Positions 8,921 to 17,960 of a DNA stretch of 64,000 nt are shown one piece after another (within the stretch, counting starts at the first letter, position 1; every line of letters begins with the position of its first letter). Where the stretch lies: NCBI RefSeq assembly GCF_023008405.1, contig NZ_CP095376.1, positions 7,482,501 through 7,546,500 of the forward strand, read 5' to 3'. The translations under genes and the position numbers were made by a program. Under the pieces are notes generated by a model. It was given only the letters and a program-made list of their open reading frames with translations. It was not told the DNA's origin and ran no database searches. This DNA comes from Amycolatopsis sp. FBCC-B4732 (lineage in GTDB: Bacteria > Actinomycetota > Actinomycetes > Mycobacteriales > Pseudonocardiaceae).

Positions 8921-11900
8921 TCAGTCGGGCTGGATCCACGCGACCTGGATGAGCTGCTTGCCCGCCTTCCGGGTGAGCAGGTTGCCCCGGCCCGGCGGCA
9001 TCGCGCTCGGCTTGATGTTGCCTACCAGCGCGCCCTCGTCGCGGGAACCGTTCATCACCATGCCCGGCGCCGCGATCTCCTTGAGCTTGCCGATGATCGG
9101 GTCGTACATCGCCTTCGACGCACCACCGGTGCGCCGCACGACCACCAGGTGCAGGCCGACGTCCTTGGCCTGCGGCAGGAAGTCGGAGATCTTCCGCAGC
9201 GGGTTGGTCGTCGACGTGGCCACCAGGTCGTAGTCGTCGACCAGGATGAACAGCTCCGGGCCCTTCCACCACGACCGCGTCTTCAGCTGCTCCTGCGTCA
9301 CGTCCGGGCCCGGCAGGCGCCGCGTCATCGAGTTGAAGACGTCCCCGACCATGCTCTCCAGCTGGTTCGACGACACCGCGTACCCGAGCAGCGCGTCGCC
9401 CTGGACGAAGCCGAGCATCGTGCGCCGGTAGTCCACCAGCAGGATGAGCGCTTCGGACGGGGTGTAGCGCTCCGAGATGCCGCGGGCGATCTGCCGCAGC
9501 AGGTTCGTCTTGCCCGACTCGCCGTCGGCGAAGGCGTAGAAGTGCGGCTCGGCGTTGAAGTCGAGGTAGATCGGCTGCAGGTCTTCCTCGTTGACGCCGA
9601 TCGGGACCAGCTTGGAGTCCCGCGCGGTGTCGAGCTTCAGCACCTCTTCGTAGGTGATCATCTCCGGCAGCAGGCGGACCTGCGGCGCGACCCGGCCGCG
9701 CCACGCGCCCTTGATCTTCGCCACCGCGTCGGCCACCCCCGCCGCGATCGTCTCCGGGTCGCTCGACCCGTCGATCCGCGGGAGACCGCCCAGCATGTGC
9801 AGCTTCTCCCGGGTCAGGCCGCGGCCGGGCCGCCCGGCCGGGATGTTGACCGCGACGCGGCGGTCGATGTCGGACTCGGTCGGGTCACCGAGGCGCAGCT
9901 CGAACCGGGTGCCCAGCATGTCCTTGATCGCCGGCCGGATGTCCGCCCAGCGGTTGGCGGCGACGATGACGTGCACGCCGTAGGACAGACCCTGCGTGGC
10001 CAGCCGGGTGATGGTGGTTTCCAGCTCTTCGAAGTCGTCGCGCAGGGCCCGCCAGTTGTCGACGACGAGGAACGCGTCGCCGAACGGGTCCTGGTCCGGC
10101 CGGATCTCGCCGCGGCGCTTGCGGTTGCGGAACTCGGTCATCGAGTCGATGCCCATCGCCCCGAACCGGCCTTCCCGCTCGGTGAGCAGGGTGGTCAGCT
10201 CGGCCACGATCCGCCGCGCCTTGTCCGGCTCGCGCCGCGCCACCGCGACGCCACCGACGTGGGGCAGGTCGGCCAGACCGGTCAGCGTGCCGCCACCGAG
10301 GTCGAGGCAGTAGAACTGCGCTTCCTCGGGGGTGTGCGTGAGCGCCATCGACATGATCAGCGTCCGCAGCATCGTCGACTTGCCCGACTGCGGGCCGCCG
10401 ACGATCACGCCGTGGCCGGACGCACCGGAGAAGTCCGCCCACAGCGGGTCGCGGCGCTGCTCGTACGGCCGGTCGATGATGCCGAGCGGGACCTGCAGCC
10501 GACCGTTGCCGAAGAAACCGACCGGGGACAGGCCGCGGTCGTCGGTCGGGTTCAGGTTCGGCAGCAGCGTGTCGAGGGAGTTCGGGTCCTTCAGCGGCGG
10601 CAGCCACACCTCGTGCGCCGGCGGGCCCTGCCCGACCAGCCGCGAGACGATGACGTCCAGCTCGCTGGGTTCGACCGCCTCTTCGGGCTGCCGCTGCTCT
10701 TCCTTCGGGGCTTCCTCGATGAACTGCGGTTCCGGCTCCTTCGGCAGTTCGACGAAGTCCGGGACGAACAGCTGCGGCCGCTTGTCCGCGCGGACCACGG
10801 TCGCCGCCGGGCCCGCCGCCTTCAGGCCGGCCGGCCGGTACGGGCCCGAGACGTAGGACGCCTTGAACCGCACCAGGGTCGAGGTGTCGTACTTCAGGTA
10901 GCCACCACCGGGGACCGAGGGCAGCTCGAACGCGTCCGGCACGCCGATCGCGGCGCGGGACTCCGCCGCGGAGAAGGTTTTCAGGCCGATCCGGTACGAC
11001 AGGTGCGAATCCAGGCCGCGCAGCTTGCCTTCCTCGAGGCGCTGGGAGGCGAGCAGCATGTGCATCTGCAGCGACCGGCCCAGCCGGCCGATCGCGACGA
11101 AGAGGTCGATGAAGTCCGGCTTCGCCGACAGCAGCTCGGAAAACTCGTCACAGACGATGAACAGCGCGGGTAGCGGGTCGAGGTCCGCACCGTTCTCGCG
11201 GGCTTTCTCGTATTCCCAGACGTTCTTGAAGTTGCCGCCGTTCTTCAGCGCTTCCTGGCGCCGGTTCATCTCGCCGGCCAGCGCGTCCCTCATGCGGTCG
11301 ACCAGCGTGACCTCGTCCGCGAGGTTGGTGATGACCGCGGAGACGTGCGGGGCCTTGTCCAGGCCCATGAACGTCGCGCCACCCTTGAAGTCGACGAGGA
11401 CGAAGTTGAGCGTGCTCGACGAGTGCGTGGCCAGCAGGCCCAGCACCAGGGTGCGGAGGAACTCCGACTTGCCGGAACCGGTCGCGCCGATGCACAGGCC
11501 GTGCGGGCCCATGCCCTCGGCGGCGGCTTCCTTGATGTCCAGCTCGACCGGCTGGCCGTACTCGCCGACGCCGAACGGGACGCGGTAGCGGTCGCGGATC
11601 GGCCGGGGCCGCCACGCCTGCTGGACGTCGAAGGTCATCGGGTCGCCCGGGATGCCGAGCAGTTCGAGCAGCGACGGGTTGGACAGCAGCGGCTCTTCGT
11701 CGCCGACGTCCTGGCCCGCGGCGCCGCCGACGCGGTACGGCGAGATGAGGCGGGCCAGCGACTCGGTCTCCACCAGGCTGAGCGTGTCGGGGCGGCCGAA
11801 CCACTCGACGCCGCCGGCGCTGCGGGCGCCGAGCCGGTCGGCCTCCACGACGAGCCGGAGGCCGCGGCGGGCGGCGAGGTTGCCGAGCGAGTCGGACAGG

Positions 11901-12934
11901 TCGATCAGCGTGACGCCGACCAGGCCCTCCTCGAGGACGATCTGCTCTTCGCGGGTGACCTCGGCGTCGTCGATGATGATGACGACGTGCGGCTGGTCCG
12001 GCGCCGGCGTGGCGTTGCGCGAGAACCGCTGGCGGTCACGGAGTTCTTCGTCGAGCCAGTTTTCGATCTGGGCCAGCGAACCGGCCATCATGCGGAGCTG
12101 GCCGATGCCGTCCGACAGCGTCGGGTGCTGGGCGTGCGGCAGCCACTTCGCCCACTCCCACTCCTCCTTCGCGCGGCCCGCGGTGGCGACCGCGACCAGC
12201 ACGTCGTCGGGGCTGTGGAAGGTGACCATCTGCGCGAGCATCGCGCGGGTGAGGCCGCGGGTCAGCGCCCGGTCGCCCTGCATGCTCACCGCGGCGAACC
12301 CGCGGAGGGTGATCTGGGTGGGCAGGTCCGGCACGATCGAGTGCGCGCGCACGAACCGGCGCAGCGCGAGGGTGGCGATCGGCTCCAGCTCGTCGACCGG
12401 CCCGGTCTGCGGCGGGACCAGCCGCGTCGCGAGGCGGTGCGAACTGCGCCCGACGCGCAGGTGCAGGAAGTCCTGGTCGTTCTGCCGCCGCTCCCACATC
12501 CGGCGGCTGGCGGCCAGCGACCACAGCGACTGCGGGTCGGGGTGCACCCACTCGAGCGCGGCGCGCTGGTCGACCATCGCCTCGCGGGCGCGGTCGCGCA
12601 TCTGGCCGAGGTAGCGGAGGTAGTCCTTGCGGTCTTCGTCCATCTCGGCGCGCTTGGCGCCGCCGCCCTTGCCACCGCCGCCGGCCATCATCCCGAGCGT
12701 CCCGACGACCATCATGCCGCCCATGGCCATCATCATCGGGTTCCGCCCGCTGGCGGTGAACATGAAGACCATCATCCCGAGCGACGCGAAGATCATGACG
12801 ATCGGCAGCGCCTTCATCACGATGTTGCCGGGGATGACCCGGGGCACCTCGGGCGGCGGCTCGAGGTGCACCTCACCGCCCGGCGGGCGCGGTGCCGCCA
12901 GCCGCGGCGACTTCTTGAACTGCAGCGTGCTCAT
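8921..12934 (-). CDS. eccC: Type VII secretion ATPase EccC
   Basis: EccC is the motor of the ESX membrane complex and recognises YxxxD/E substrates. The 1337-residue product has two transmembrane helices (about 38-58 and 66-85) and three FtsK/SpoIIIE-type ATPase domains, with P-loops GATGSGKS near 481, GGPQSGKS near 846 and GESGKT near 1138. The first is a classic Walker A; the third is shortened. It is a single polypeptide, not split as in ESX-1. ATG 12934 is preferred over 12949 because AGGGG lies 8 bases upstream of it. It heads the minus-strand arm and is divergent from eccD. Confidence 0.97.
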   Translation of the reverse strand: MSTLQFKKSPRLAAPRPPGGEVHLEPPPEVPRVIPGNIVMKALPIVMIFASLGMMVFMFTASGRNPMMMAMGGMMVVGTLGMMAGGGGKGGGAKRAEMDEDRKDYLRYLGQMRDRAREAMVDQRAALEWVHPDPQSLWSLAASRRMWERRQNDQDFLHLRVGRSSHRLATRLVPPQTGPVDELEPIATLALRRFVRAHSIVPDLPTQITLRGFAAVSMQGDRALTRGLTRAMLAQMVTFHSPDDVLVAVATAGRAKEEWEWAKWLPHAQHPTLSDGIGQLRMMAGSLAQIENWLDEELRDRQRFSRNATPAPDQPHVVIIIDDAEVTREEQIVLEEGLVGVTLIDLSDSLGNLAARRGLRLVVEADRLGARSAGGVEWFGRPDTLSLVETESLARLISPYRVGGAAGQDVGDEEPLLSNPSLLELLGIPGDPMTFDVQQAWRPRPIRDRYRVPFGVGEYGQPVELDIKEAAAEGMGPHGLCIGATGSGKSEFLRTLVLGLLATHSSSTLNFVLVDFKGGATFMGLDKAPHVSAVITNLADEVTLVDRMRDALAGEMNRRQEALKNGGNFKNVWEYEKARENGADLDPLPALFIVCDEFSELLSAKPDFIDLFVAIGRLGRSLQMHMLLASQRLEEGKLRGLDSHLSYRIGLKTFSAAESRAAIGVPDAFELPSVPGGGYLKYDTSTLVRFKASYVSGPYRPAGLKAAGPAATVVRADKRPQLFVPDFVELPKEPEPQFIEEAPKEEQRQPEEAVEPSELDVIVSRLVGQGPPAHEVWLPPLKDPNSLDTLLPNLNPTDDRGLSPVGFFGNGRLQVPLGIIDRPYEQRRDPLWADFSGASGHGVIVGGPQSGKSTMLRTLIMSMALTHTPEEAQFYCLDLGGGTLTGLADLPHVGGVAVARREPDKARRIVAELTTLLTEREGRFGAMGIDSMTEFRNRKRRGEIRPDQDPFGDAFLVVDNWRALRDDFEELETTITRLATQGLSYGVHVIVAANRWADIRPAIKDMLGTRFELRLGDPTESDIDRRVAVNIPAGRPGRGLTREKLHMLGGLPRIDGSSDPETIAAGVADAVAKIKGAWRGRVAPQVRLLPEMITYEEVLKLDTARDSKLVPIGVNEEDLQPIYLDFNAEPHFYAFADGESGKTNLLRQIARGISERYTPSEALILLVDYRRTMLGFVQGDALLGYAVSSNQLESMVGDVFNSMTRRLPGPDVTQEQLKTRSWWKGPELFILVDDYDLVATSTTNPLRKISDFLPQAKDVGLHLVVVRRTGGASKAMYDPIIGKLKEIAAPGMVMNGSRDEGALVGNIKPSAMPPGRGNLLTRKAGKQLIQVAWIQPD

Positions 12935-13162
12935 CGAAGGACCCCTCATTCAAACTCGACGATGGCGGCCACCGCTTGGTGCGCAAGGTGCGCGAACAAC
13001 CTATCGAACGCCGCGGCGGAATTCCGGCGGATGCCGCAACGCCCTCGTGAACCCGGTCCGACCTCGCCAGGCGAGTGTACGGCGCTGCACCGACAGTAAC
13101 GCCGCCCTCCGGGCACCGACCTGCGTTCGCCGGGGCACCCGACCATGACTCCCGGGACCGGA

Positions 13163-13301
13163 CGTCATGAAAGAGTCGTTCACCGCGTCCGGCGAGGTGA
13201 AAGGGTCGTTCACGACGGTACGGGCCGCCGGAGCGGCCGCGCCGATCCGACTTTGCCGGAGCCCTGGCGCCGGACGACGTGAACGACTCGTTCATGACGT
13301 C
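13163..13301. repeat. Cluster of three GTGAA(C)GA-TCGTTCAC palindromic elements
   Basis: Units lie at about 13165-13184, 13196-13216 and 13276-13301. Each is an 18- to 20-base imperfect palindrome with core TGAA[CA]G[AG]NTCGTTCA. The first two are separated by a spacer that includes TCCGGCGAG, which resembles the GCCGGACGAG spacer of the copies at 46488-46538. Confidence 0.8.
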
Positions 13302-13379
13302 CGCGCCGGGCCGCCGGTGACCCGAGCTGGGCCCGGCGGTGAATTTCGGACGTTCGATGATGCCGGCACCGGGGTTCGG

Positions 13380-13385
13380 TATAAG
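13380..13385 (+). promoter_or_regulatory. Possible -10 element for eccD-mycP
   Basis: TATAAG stands out in a GC-rich intergenic region, 40 bases before the eccD GTG. No good TTGAC -35 is visible at the right distance, so this is only a candidate. Confidence 0.35.
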
Positions 13386-13425
13386 TTCCCCCCGGGAGCA
13401 GTCTCGACCGAGCGGGGGCAGTGCA

Positions 13426-14820
13426 GTGGCTACGGGCACGACAGTTTTCAGCAGGGTGACGGTCGTCGCGCCCTCGACGCGGATCGATGTGGCGCTGCCC
13501 GCCGACGTCGCGGTGGCCGACCTCCTGCCGATGCTGCTGGACATGGCCAAGGAAACTGCGCCCGACGGTGGGGCGCGCCACGGTGGCTGGGCGCTCGCCA
13601 AGCTCGGGGACGCGCCGCTCGACCCGAGCCGGACGCTGGCTTCGCTCGGGGTCGTCGACGGTGAGCTGCTGCAGCTGCGCAAGCGCAACGAGAACCCGCC
13701 GCCGCCGCTCTACGACGACGTCGTCGACGCCATCGCCGAGTCCTCGCCCGACAGCTTCCGGCCGTGGACCAAGGAGACGGCGAACCGCTTCGGGCACGTC
13801 GCGGGCGGGCTGGCGCTGGTCATCGCCGCCGTCGCGCTGTTCATGAGCGGGTCCTTCTACGGCGGGAGCGCGCTCGGCGCGGCCATCGCGGGCGGCATCG
13901 GCGCGATCGCGTGCGTCGCGGTCGGCGCGACGCTCGCCAAGGCCTACCAGGCGGAAGCGACCGGCGTCCTGATCGCCGCGGCCGGCGGCCTGCCACTCGC
14001 CTTCGTCAGCGGCTTCTACATCGTGCCGGGCCTTTCCCTCCGGGCGAACCTGCTGCTCGGCGCGGTCCTCGTGATCATCGTCGCGTCCGTCTGCATCATG
14101 GTCATCGGCGCCGGCATCACGACGTTCATCGCGGCCGCCACCGCCGGCACCTTCGGCGGGCTGGCCTTCCTCTTCGGCACGCTCGTCGCGCACCCGGCGG
14201 CCGGCATCGCGGCCGGCACGGTCGCGGTCGCCCTCGCCTGCATCTCGATCCTGCCGCGCGCCACGATCTGGCTCGCGAAGCTGCCGCTGCCGCACGTCCC
14301 CAGCAACGCCGAAGAGCTGAAGGAAGACTCCGGCTTCCCCGACTACCGCGCGATCGAGCTCCGCACGGCGATCGCGCACAACTACATGACCGGCCTGATG
14401 GTCGGCTGCGGCGCCACCGTCGCCGTCTCGGCGGTCATCGCCGCCAGCGCGCCCGGCGTGTTCGGGATCATCCTCGGCGTCGTGGCGACGCTCGTGCTGC
14501 TGCTGCGCGCCCGCGCGTACGCCAACGGCAGCCAGGCGATCGCGCTGCTCACCACCGGCCTGGTCTCGGCGACCGGGATCGGCGTCGGCTGGCTGATCTC
14601 GGCGAGCGCCCAGAACCGCCTGCTCTACGTCTTCGGCGCGCTGATCCTGCTCGCCGCCGGCGCGCTCGTGGTCGGCGTGATCTTCCCGAACCAGCGCTTC
14701 TCGCCGCCGCTGCGCCGGACCGTCGAGATCATCGAAGCGCTCTGCATCGCGTCGGTGCTCCCGCTCGCCCTGGGTGTGATGGACCTCTACACCACCCTGC
14801 GGCACCTGAACTTCAAGTAA
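13426..14820 (+). CDS. eccD: Type VII secretion integral membrane protein EccD
   Basis: EccD forms the transmembrane vestibule of the ESX complex. The 464-residue product has an N-terminal ubiquitin-like domain (about residues 5-85, including TRIDVALPADVAVADLLP), then a linker and about 11 hydrophobic helices to the C-terminus, which is the family architecture and length. I chose GTG 13426 (V-A-T-G-T), with GGGGG 8 bases upstream; an in-frame ATG at 13339 would add residues overlapping the promoter region. mycP follows 20 bases later. Confidence 0.95.
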   Translation: MATGTTVFSRVTVVAPSTRIDVALPADVAVADLLPMLLDMAKETAPDGGARHGGWALAKLGDAPLDPSRTLASLGVVDGELLQLRKRNENPPPPLYDDVVDAIAESSPDSFRPWTKETANRFGHVAGGLALVIAAVALFMSGSFYGGSALGAAIAGGIGAIACVAVGATLAKAYQAEATGVLIAAAGGLPLAFVSGFYIVPGLSLRANLLLGAVLVIIVASVCIMVIGAGITTFIAAATAGTFGGLAFLFGTLVAHPAAGIAAGTVAVALACISILPRATIWLAKLPLPHVPSNAEELKEDSGFPDYRAIELRTAIAHNYMTGLMVGCGATVAVSAVIAASAPGVFGIILGVVATLVLLLRARAYANGSQAIALLTTGLVSATGIGVGWLISASAQNRLLYVFGALILLAAGALVVGVIFPNQRFSPPLRRTVEIIEALCIASVLPLALGVMDLYTTLRHLNFK

Positions 14821-14840
14821 CCGGATCGGGTGAATCTCGG

Positions 14841-16448
14841 ATGTCAGTGGCACGGCGGACCACGACGGCTTTGCTGGCCGGCACGATCGGCGTCCTGGCG
14901 CCCCTCGGGACGGCGGTGCCGGGGTGGGCGCAGCAATCCACCGACGGCTACTTCGCGACCCCGCCGCCGGTCGACCCGGGCAAGCTGATCCCGGACGAGC
15001 GCAAGCCGGACAAGAACTACAAGCAGTCGAAGGGCTGCGTCCAGCGCAGCACCCTCGGCCAGAACATCGAAATCAAGTACCGGCCCTGGGGCCAGGACTA
15101 CCTGCAGATTTCCAAGGCGCAGGACATCGTCAAGGCGGCCACCGGCGGCGGCGCGGGCAAGGGCGTCCGGGTCGCGGTGGTCGACACGGGCGTGACGCGG
15201 CACCCCTGGCTGCCCAACCTCCTGCCCGGCGGCGACTACGTCTCCACCACGACGAAGGGCCAGCCGCCGGGGCTCGAAGACTGCGACGGGCACGGCACCG
15301 AGGTCGCCGGGATCATCGCGGCGAAGCCGGACAACCCCGAGGTCGGCTTCGTCGGCGTCGCCCCGGACGCGACGATCGTGTCCTACCGCCAGCTGAGCGA
15401 GAACTACGAGCCCAACACGGAAACGGCGGCGCCGCCGCCGCCGTCGTCCAGCACCGCGGGCACGCCCTCGTCGAGCACCAACCCGCCGTCCGGGTCGGAA
15501 TCGTCGCTGCCGCCGTCGGGTGGTGGCGGCGGGACCGGCGAAGGCGACCAGACCTCGCCCGGGCAGTCGAACGGCGGGCGCCAGCTGGAGAAGGCCGGCA
15601 CCGCGGGCACGCTGAAGACGCTGGCCGAGATCATCCGCGGCATCGCCGAGCGCAACGAGGCCGACATCATCAACATGTCGGTCGACAACTGCCGTCCGGC
15701 GACCGGGTCGATCACCGAAGGCGAGCAGCAGGTGCAGGCCGCCGTGCACTTCGCGGCCGAGAAGGGCGTCGTGATCATCGCCGCCGCGGGCAACGCGACG
15801 GACACGTGCCCGCAGAACGACCAGCCCGACGCGAAGAAGCCCAAGACGATCGTGACGCCGCCGTGGTTCGCCGACGACGTCCTGTCGGTGGGCGCGATCG
15901 ACGACACCGGCGGCGTGGCCGCGTTCAGCGTGCACGGCCCCTGGGTGGGCGTCGCGGCGCCGGGTACGAAGATCGTCTCGCTCGACCCCGCCGAAGGCTC
16001 GAACGGCCTCGCGAACCTGACCTTCGAAAGCGGCGACAAGGCCAGCGAGATCCAGGGCACCAGCTTCGCGGCGCCGTACGTCGCCGGGCTGGCCGCGCTG
16101 GTGAAGGCGAAGTTCCCGCAGCTCGACGGGCGGGGCATCGTCAACCGGATCAAGCAGACGGCCCAGCACCCGGCCGCACCCGGCGGGCGCGACAACTTCG
16201 TCGGCTTCGGCGTGGTCGACCCGGTGGCCGCGCTGACCGCGACCCTGCCGTCCGAAGTCGGGGGCATGGCGCCGATCCCGTCCCAGCAGATGGCCCAGCT
16301 GCCGCCGGCGAACGACCGCAGCTCGACCCCGGTGATCGTGGCGCTCGCGGGCACCGGCGGTGGCGTGGTGGCGTTGCTGATCACGCTGTTCGTGATGCGC
16401 ACGCTCCGCCGCACCCGCACGGCCGAGACCGGGCCGGCCCGCCGCTGA
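14841..16448 (+). CDS. mycP: Mycosin MycP, membrane-anchored subtilisin-like protease of T7SS
   Basis: Mycosins cap the periplasmic side of the ESX complex and cleave substrates. The 535-residue product has a signal peptide (1-30) and a subtilase triad of Asp115 (VAVVDTG), His151 (CDGHGTE) and Ser408 (GTSFAAP), with Asn in AAAGN for the oxyanion hole. A Pro/Ser/Gly-rich insertion between His and Ser (about 193-250) is low-complexity and looks disordered. One transmembrane helix near 495-515 precedes a short basic tail. ATG 14841 lies 20 bases after eccD, with a modest ribosome site. Confidence 0.96.
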   Translation: MSVARRTTTALLAGTIGVLAPLGTAVPGWAQQSTDGYFATPPPVDPGKLIPDERKPDKNYKQSKGCVQRSTLGQNIEIKYRPWGQDYLQISKAQDIVKAATGGGAGKGVRVAVVDTGVTRHPWLPNLLPGGDYVSTTTKGQPPGLEDCDGHGTEVAGIIAAKPDNPEVGFVGVAPDATIVSYRQLSENYEPNTETAAPPPPSSSTAGTPSSSTNPPSGSESSLPPSGGGGGTGEGDQTSPGQSNGGRQLEKAGTAGTLKTLAEIIRGIAERNEADIINMSVDNCRPATGSITEGEQQVQAAVHFAAEKGVVIIAAAGNATDTCPQNDQPDAKKPKTIVTPPWFADDVLSVGAIDDTGGVAAFSVHGPWVGVAAPGTKIVSLDPAEGSNGLANLTFESGDKASEIQGTSFAAPYVAGLAALVKAKFPQLDGRGIVNRIKQTAQHPAAPGGRDNFVGFGVVDPVAALTATLPSEVGGMAPIPSQQMAQLPPANDRSSTPVIVALAGTGGGVVALLITLFVMRTLRRTRTAETGPARR

Positions 16449-16455
16449 CGACCTC

Positions 16456-16488
16456 CCCTTGGCCCGCGTTTCCCGCGCGGGCCAAGGG
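16456..16488. terminator. Hairpin between convergent mycP and WXG100-like gene
   Basis: CCCTTGGCCCGCG and CGCGGGCCAAGGG pair around a short loop, between stops at 16448 and 16494. It is a probable bidirectional terminator. Confidence 0.75.
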
Positions 16489-16493
16489 AAAGC

Positions 16494-17579
16494 TCACGGC
16501 TTCTTCTTCTCCGGCGCCGGCTTCTCGTCCTCGCCGATCACCGGCGGGGCCACCAGACCGGGCTCGCCCAGCAGTTCCGACGACGTCGTCACCGGGCGGG
16601 TCTTCGGCTGACGCCGTCCGCCACCGCCGCCGCCGAACGCGCCGAAGCCCATCATCGGCATCATCGGGACACCGCCGGACGTCTGCTGGTTCGCCGCGTG
16701 GTCCGGGGCGGGCGCGGGTTGCGGGGCGTCGGCGGGCTGCGCGTCGTCCGGGGTTCCCGAAGCGGTGTGCTTCGGCTCCGCCGAAGACGGCGACGTGACC
16801 TCGTCCGAAGGTCCGGCTGAGGACGGCGTCGTCGCTTCCCCGGCCGGCGACGGCGTGGCCGGGTCGGCGGCGTCGCCCTCGTTCAGCGCCCCGTCGTGCA
16901 GCTTGAACTTCTCCTGCGGGTACCGGTGCCGGATCTCGATGCTCCGCGAAGCCGCGTCGGGGTCGTCGACGCCTTCGCAGAGCCGGTCGAACGCCTCCAT
17001 GACGTCCCGCGCGGTCTCGTACAGCGCCTTCGCCGACTCCCGCGTCTCTTCCAGCTGGGCCCGCGCCCGCCGGGCGCCGCCGCTCGGGAGGAGCATCGTC
17101 TCCGACGTCAGGTCCGCCGCGTCCACCAGGACTTCGACGAGGTCGACGACGACGTGGCGGACCGTCTCGACCAGCTCGTCGAGCGCGCCCGCCAGGACGT
17201 TCAGCGCTTCCTCGAGGTCACCGCCCGCCGCGCCGATCTCCCGGATGTAGGCGACGAACGAGTCCGCGTCGCGCCCCTCCCAGCCCGCGTCGAGGCGGCC
17301 GAGCTGGTCGTCGAGCCGGGTGGACACCTCGGCCGCGACGGAAGCCGCTTGGCGCAACCGGTCCGCTTCGGCGCCCAGGTCGGCCCAGCGCCCGATCAGC
17401 GGGCGGAAGTACGTCTCCACGGGGTCGAGGACCCCGAGCTGCCGGGCGAGGTCGGTGAGGTAGCCCAGGTACGGCTCGGCCGCCTCGGTGATGTCCTCGC
17501 CCTGCGGCACCGCCACCGCCACCGGCTGCTGCTTCGCCAGCGGGTGCGGAATGGACTCGGTCGTGCTTTCGGCGATCAT
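16494..17579 (-). CDS. Long WXG100-like (PPE-like role) T7SS substrate
   Basis: The product has 361 residues. Residues 20-215 are predicted helical, with WEG (DAGWEGRDADSF) near residue 105 in a WXG100-like hairpin. Residues 230-345 are Pro/Ser/Thr-rich, then Gly/Met-rich, and the tail is Lys-rich. A WXG helical head with a disordered tail is typical of long Esx-like or LXG-like substrates; no enzyme domain is visible in the tail. The start overlaps the stop of the preceding small gene by ATGA, so the two are coupled and probably form a PE/PPE-like pair. It is encoded between mycP and eccB on the opposite strand. Confidence 0.7.
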   Translation of the reverse strand: MIAESTTESIPHPLAKQQPVAVAVPQGEDITEAAEPYLGYLTDLARQLGVLDPVETYFRPLIGRWADLGAEADRLRQAASVAAEVSTRLDDQLGRLDAGWEGRDADSFVAYIREIGAAGGDLEEALNVLAGALDELVETVRHVVVDLVEVLVDAADLTSETMLLPSGGARRARAQLEETRESAKALYETARDVMEAFDRLCEGVDDPDAASRSIEIRHRYPQEKFKLHDGALNEGDAADPATPSPAGEATTPSSAGPSDEVTSPSSAEPKHTASGTPDDAQPADAPQPAPAPDHAANQQTSGGVPMMPMMGFGAFGGGGGGRRQPKTRPVTTSSELLGEPGLVAPPVIGEDEKPAPEKKKP

Positions 17580-17896
17580 CCCTCGAGCCTCCCGGCGCGC
17601 TTGATCAGCTCGGCGGCGTCGGCGTCCTGGCCGTCGTGGCGCACTGTGACCTGCCGCAGCGCTTCCGCGGCCGAGCGCAGCGCTTCCGCGCCGTCGGTCA
17701 GCTGGCGCCGCAATGCCCCGGCCGCGCGCCCGTACGACTCACCGAGGCCGATCCCGGCCCCCAGCGGCCCGTAGGACTCCGCGGAAACGCCCTCGCCCCC
17801 GACCCCGGCCGCCGCCGCGTCCAAGTCGCCGGCGGCCGCCTCGGCCGTCTTGGCGTACTCGGCGACGACGACGCCGTCCATCCTCAAGCCGGCCAC
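17576..17896 (-). CDS. Small helical T7SS partner protein (EspC/PE-like)
   Basis: The product is 106 residues, Ala-rich and helical, in the style of the EspC-type 'type VII secretion target' family: a helix (VVVAEYAKTAEAAAGDL), a Gly/Ser turn and a second helix (GRAAGALRRQLTDGAEAL). I see no signal peptide. Start is GTG 17896. The 4-base overlap with the long WXG100-like gene suggests a heterodimeric substrate pair. Assignment rests on length, composition and context rather than a strict motif. Confidence 0.65.
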   Translation of the reverse strand: MAGLRMDGVVVAEYAKTAEAAAGDLDAAAAGVGGEGVSAESYGPLGAGIGLGESYGRAAGALRRQLTDGAEALRSAAEALRQVTVRHDGQDADAAELIKRAGRLEG

Positions 17897-17960
17897 GGCA
17901 CCTCCGCTCAGCAGACAACGCTCCGGGCGTGTGACGCGCGGAGCGGGCCGGCGGTTCCGC

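Larger units (their letters stand above)
12935..13425. other. Divergent eccC/eccD intergenic region
   Basis: I see no convincing gene here. It holds three imperfect palindromes of the GTGAACGA/TCGTTCAC family (13163-13301), a -10-like TATAAG for eccD at 13380 and a weak -10-like TAGGTT for eccC on the minus strand at 12998-13003. Short ORFs here run through the repeats and lack good ribosome sites. Confidence 0.6.

Noticed and set aside
12873..13688. 271-codon minus-strand ORF across the eccC/eccD spacer
   Set aside because: It covers the repeat cluster and the start of eccD in antisense; no ribosome site and no recognisable protein features.
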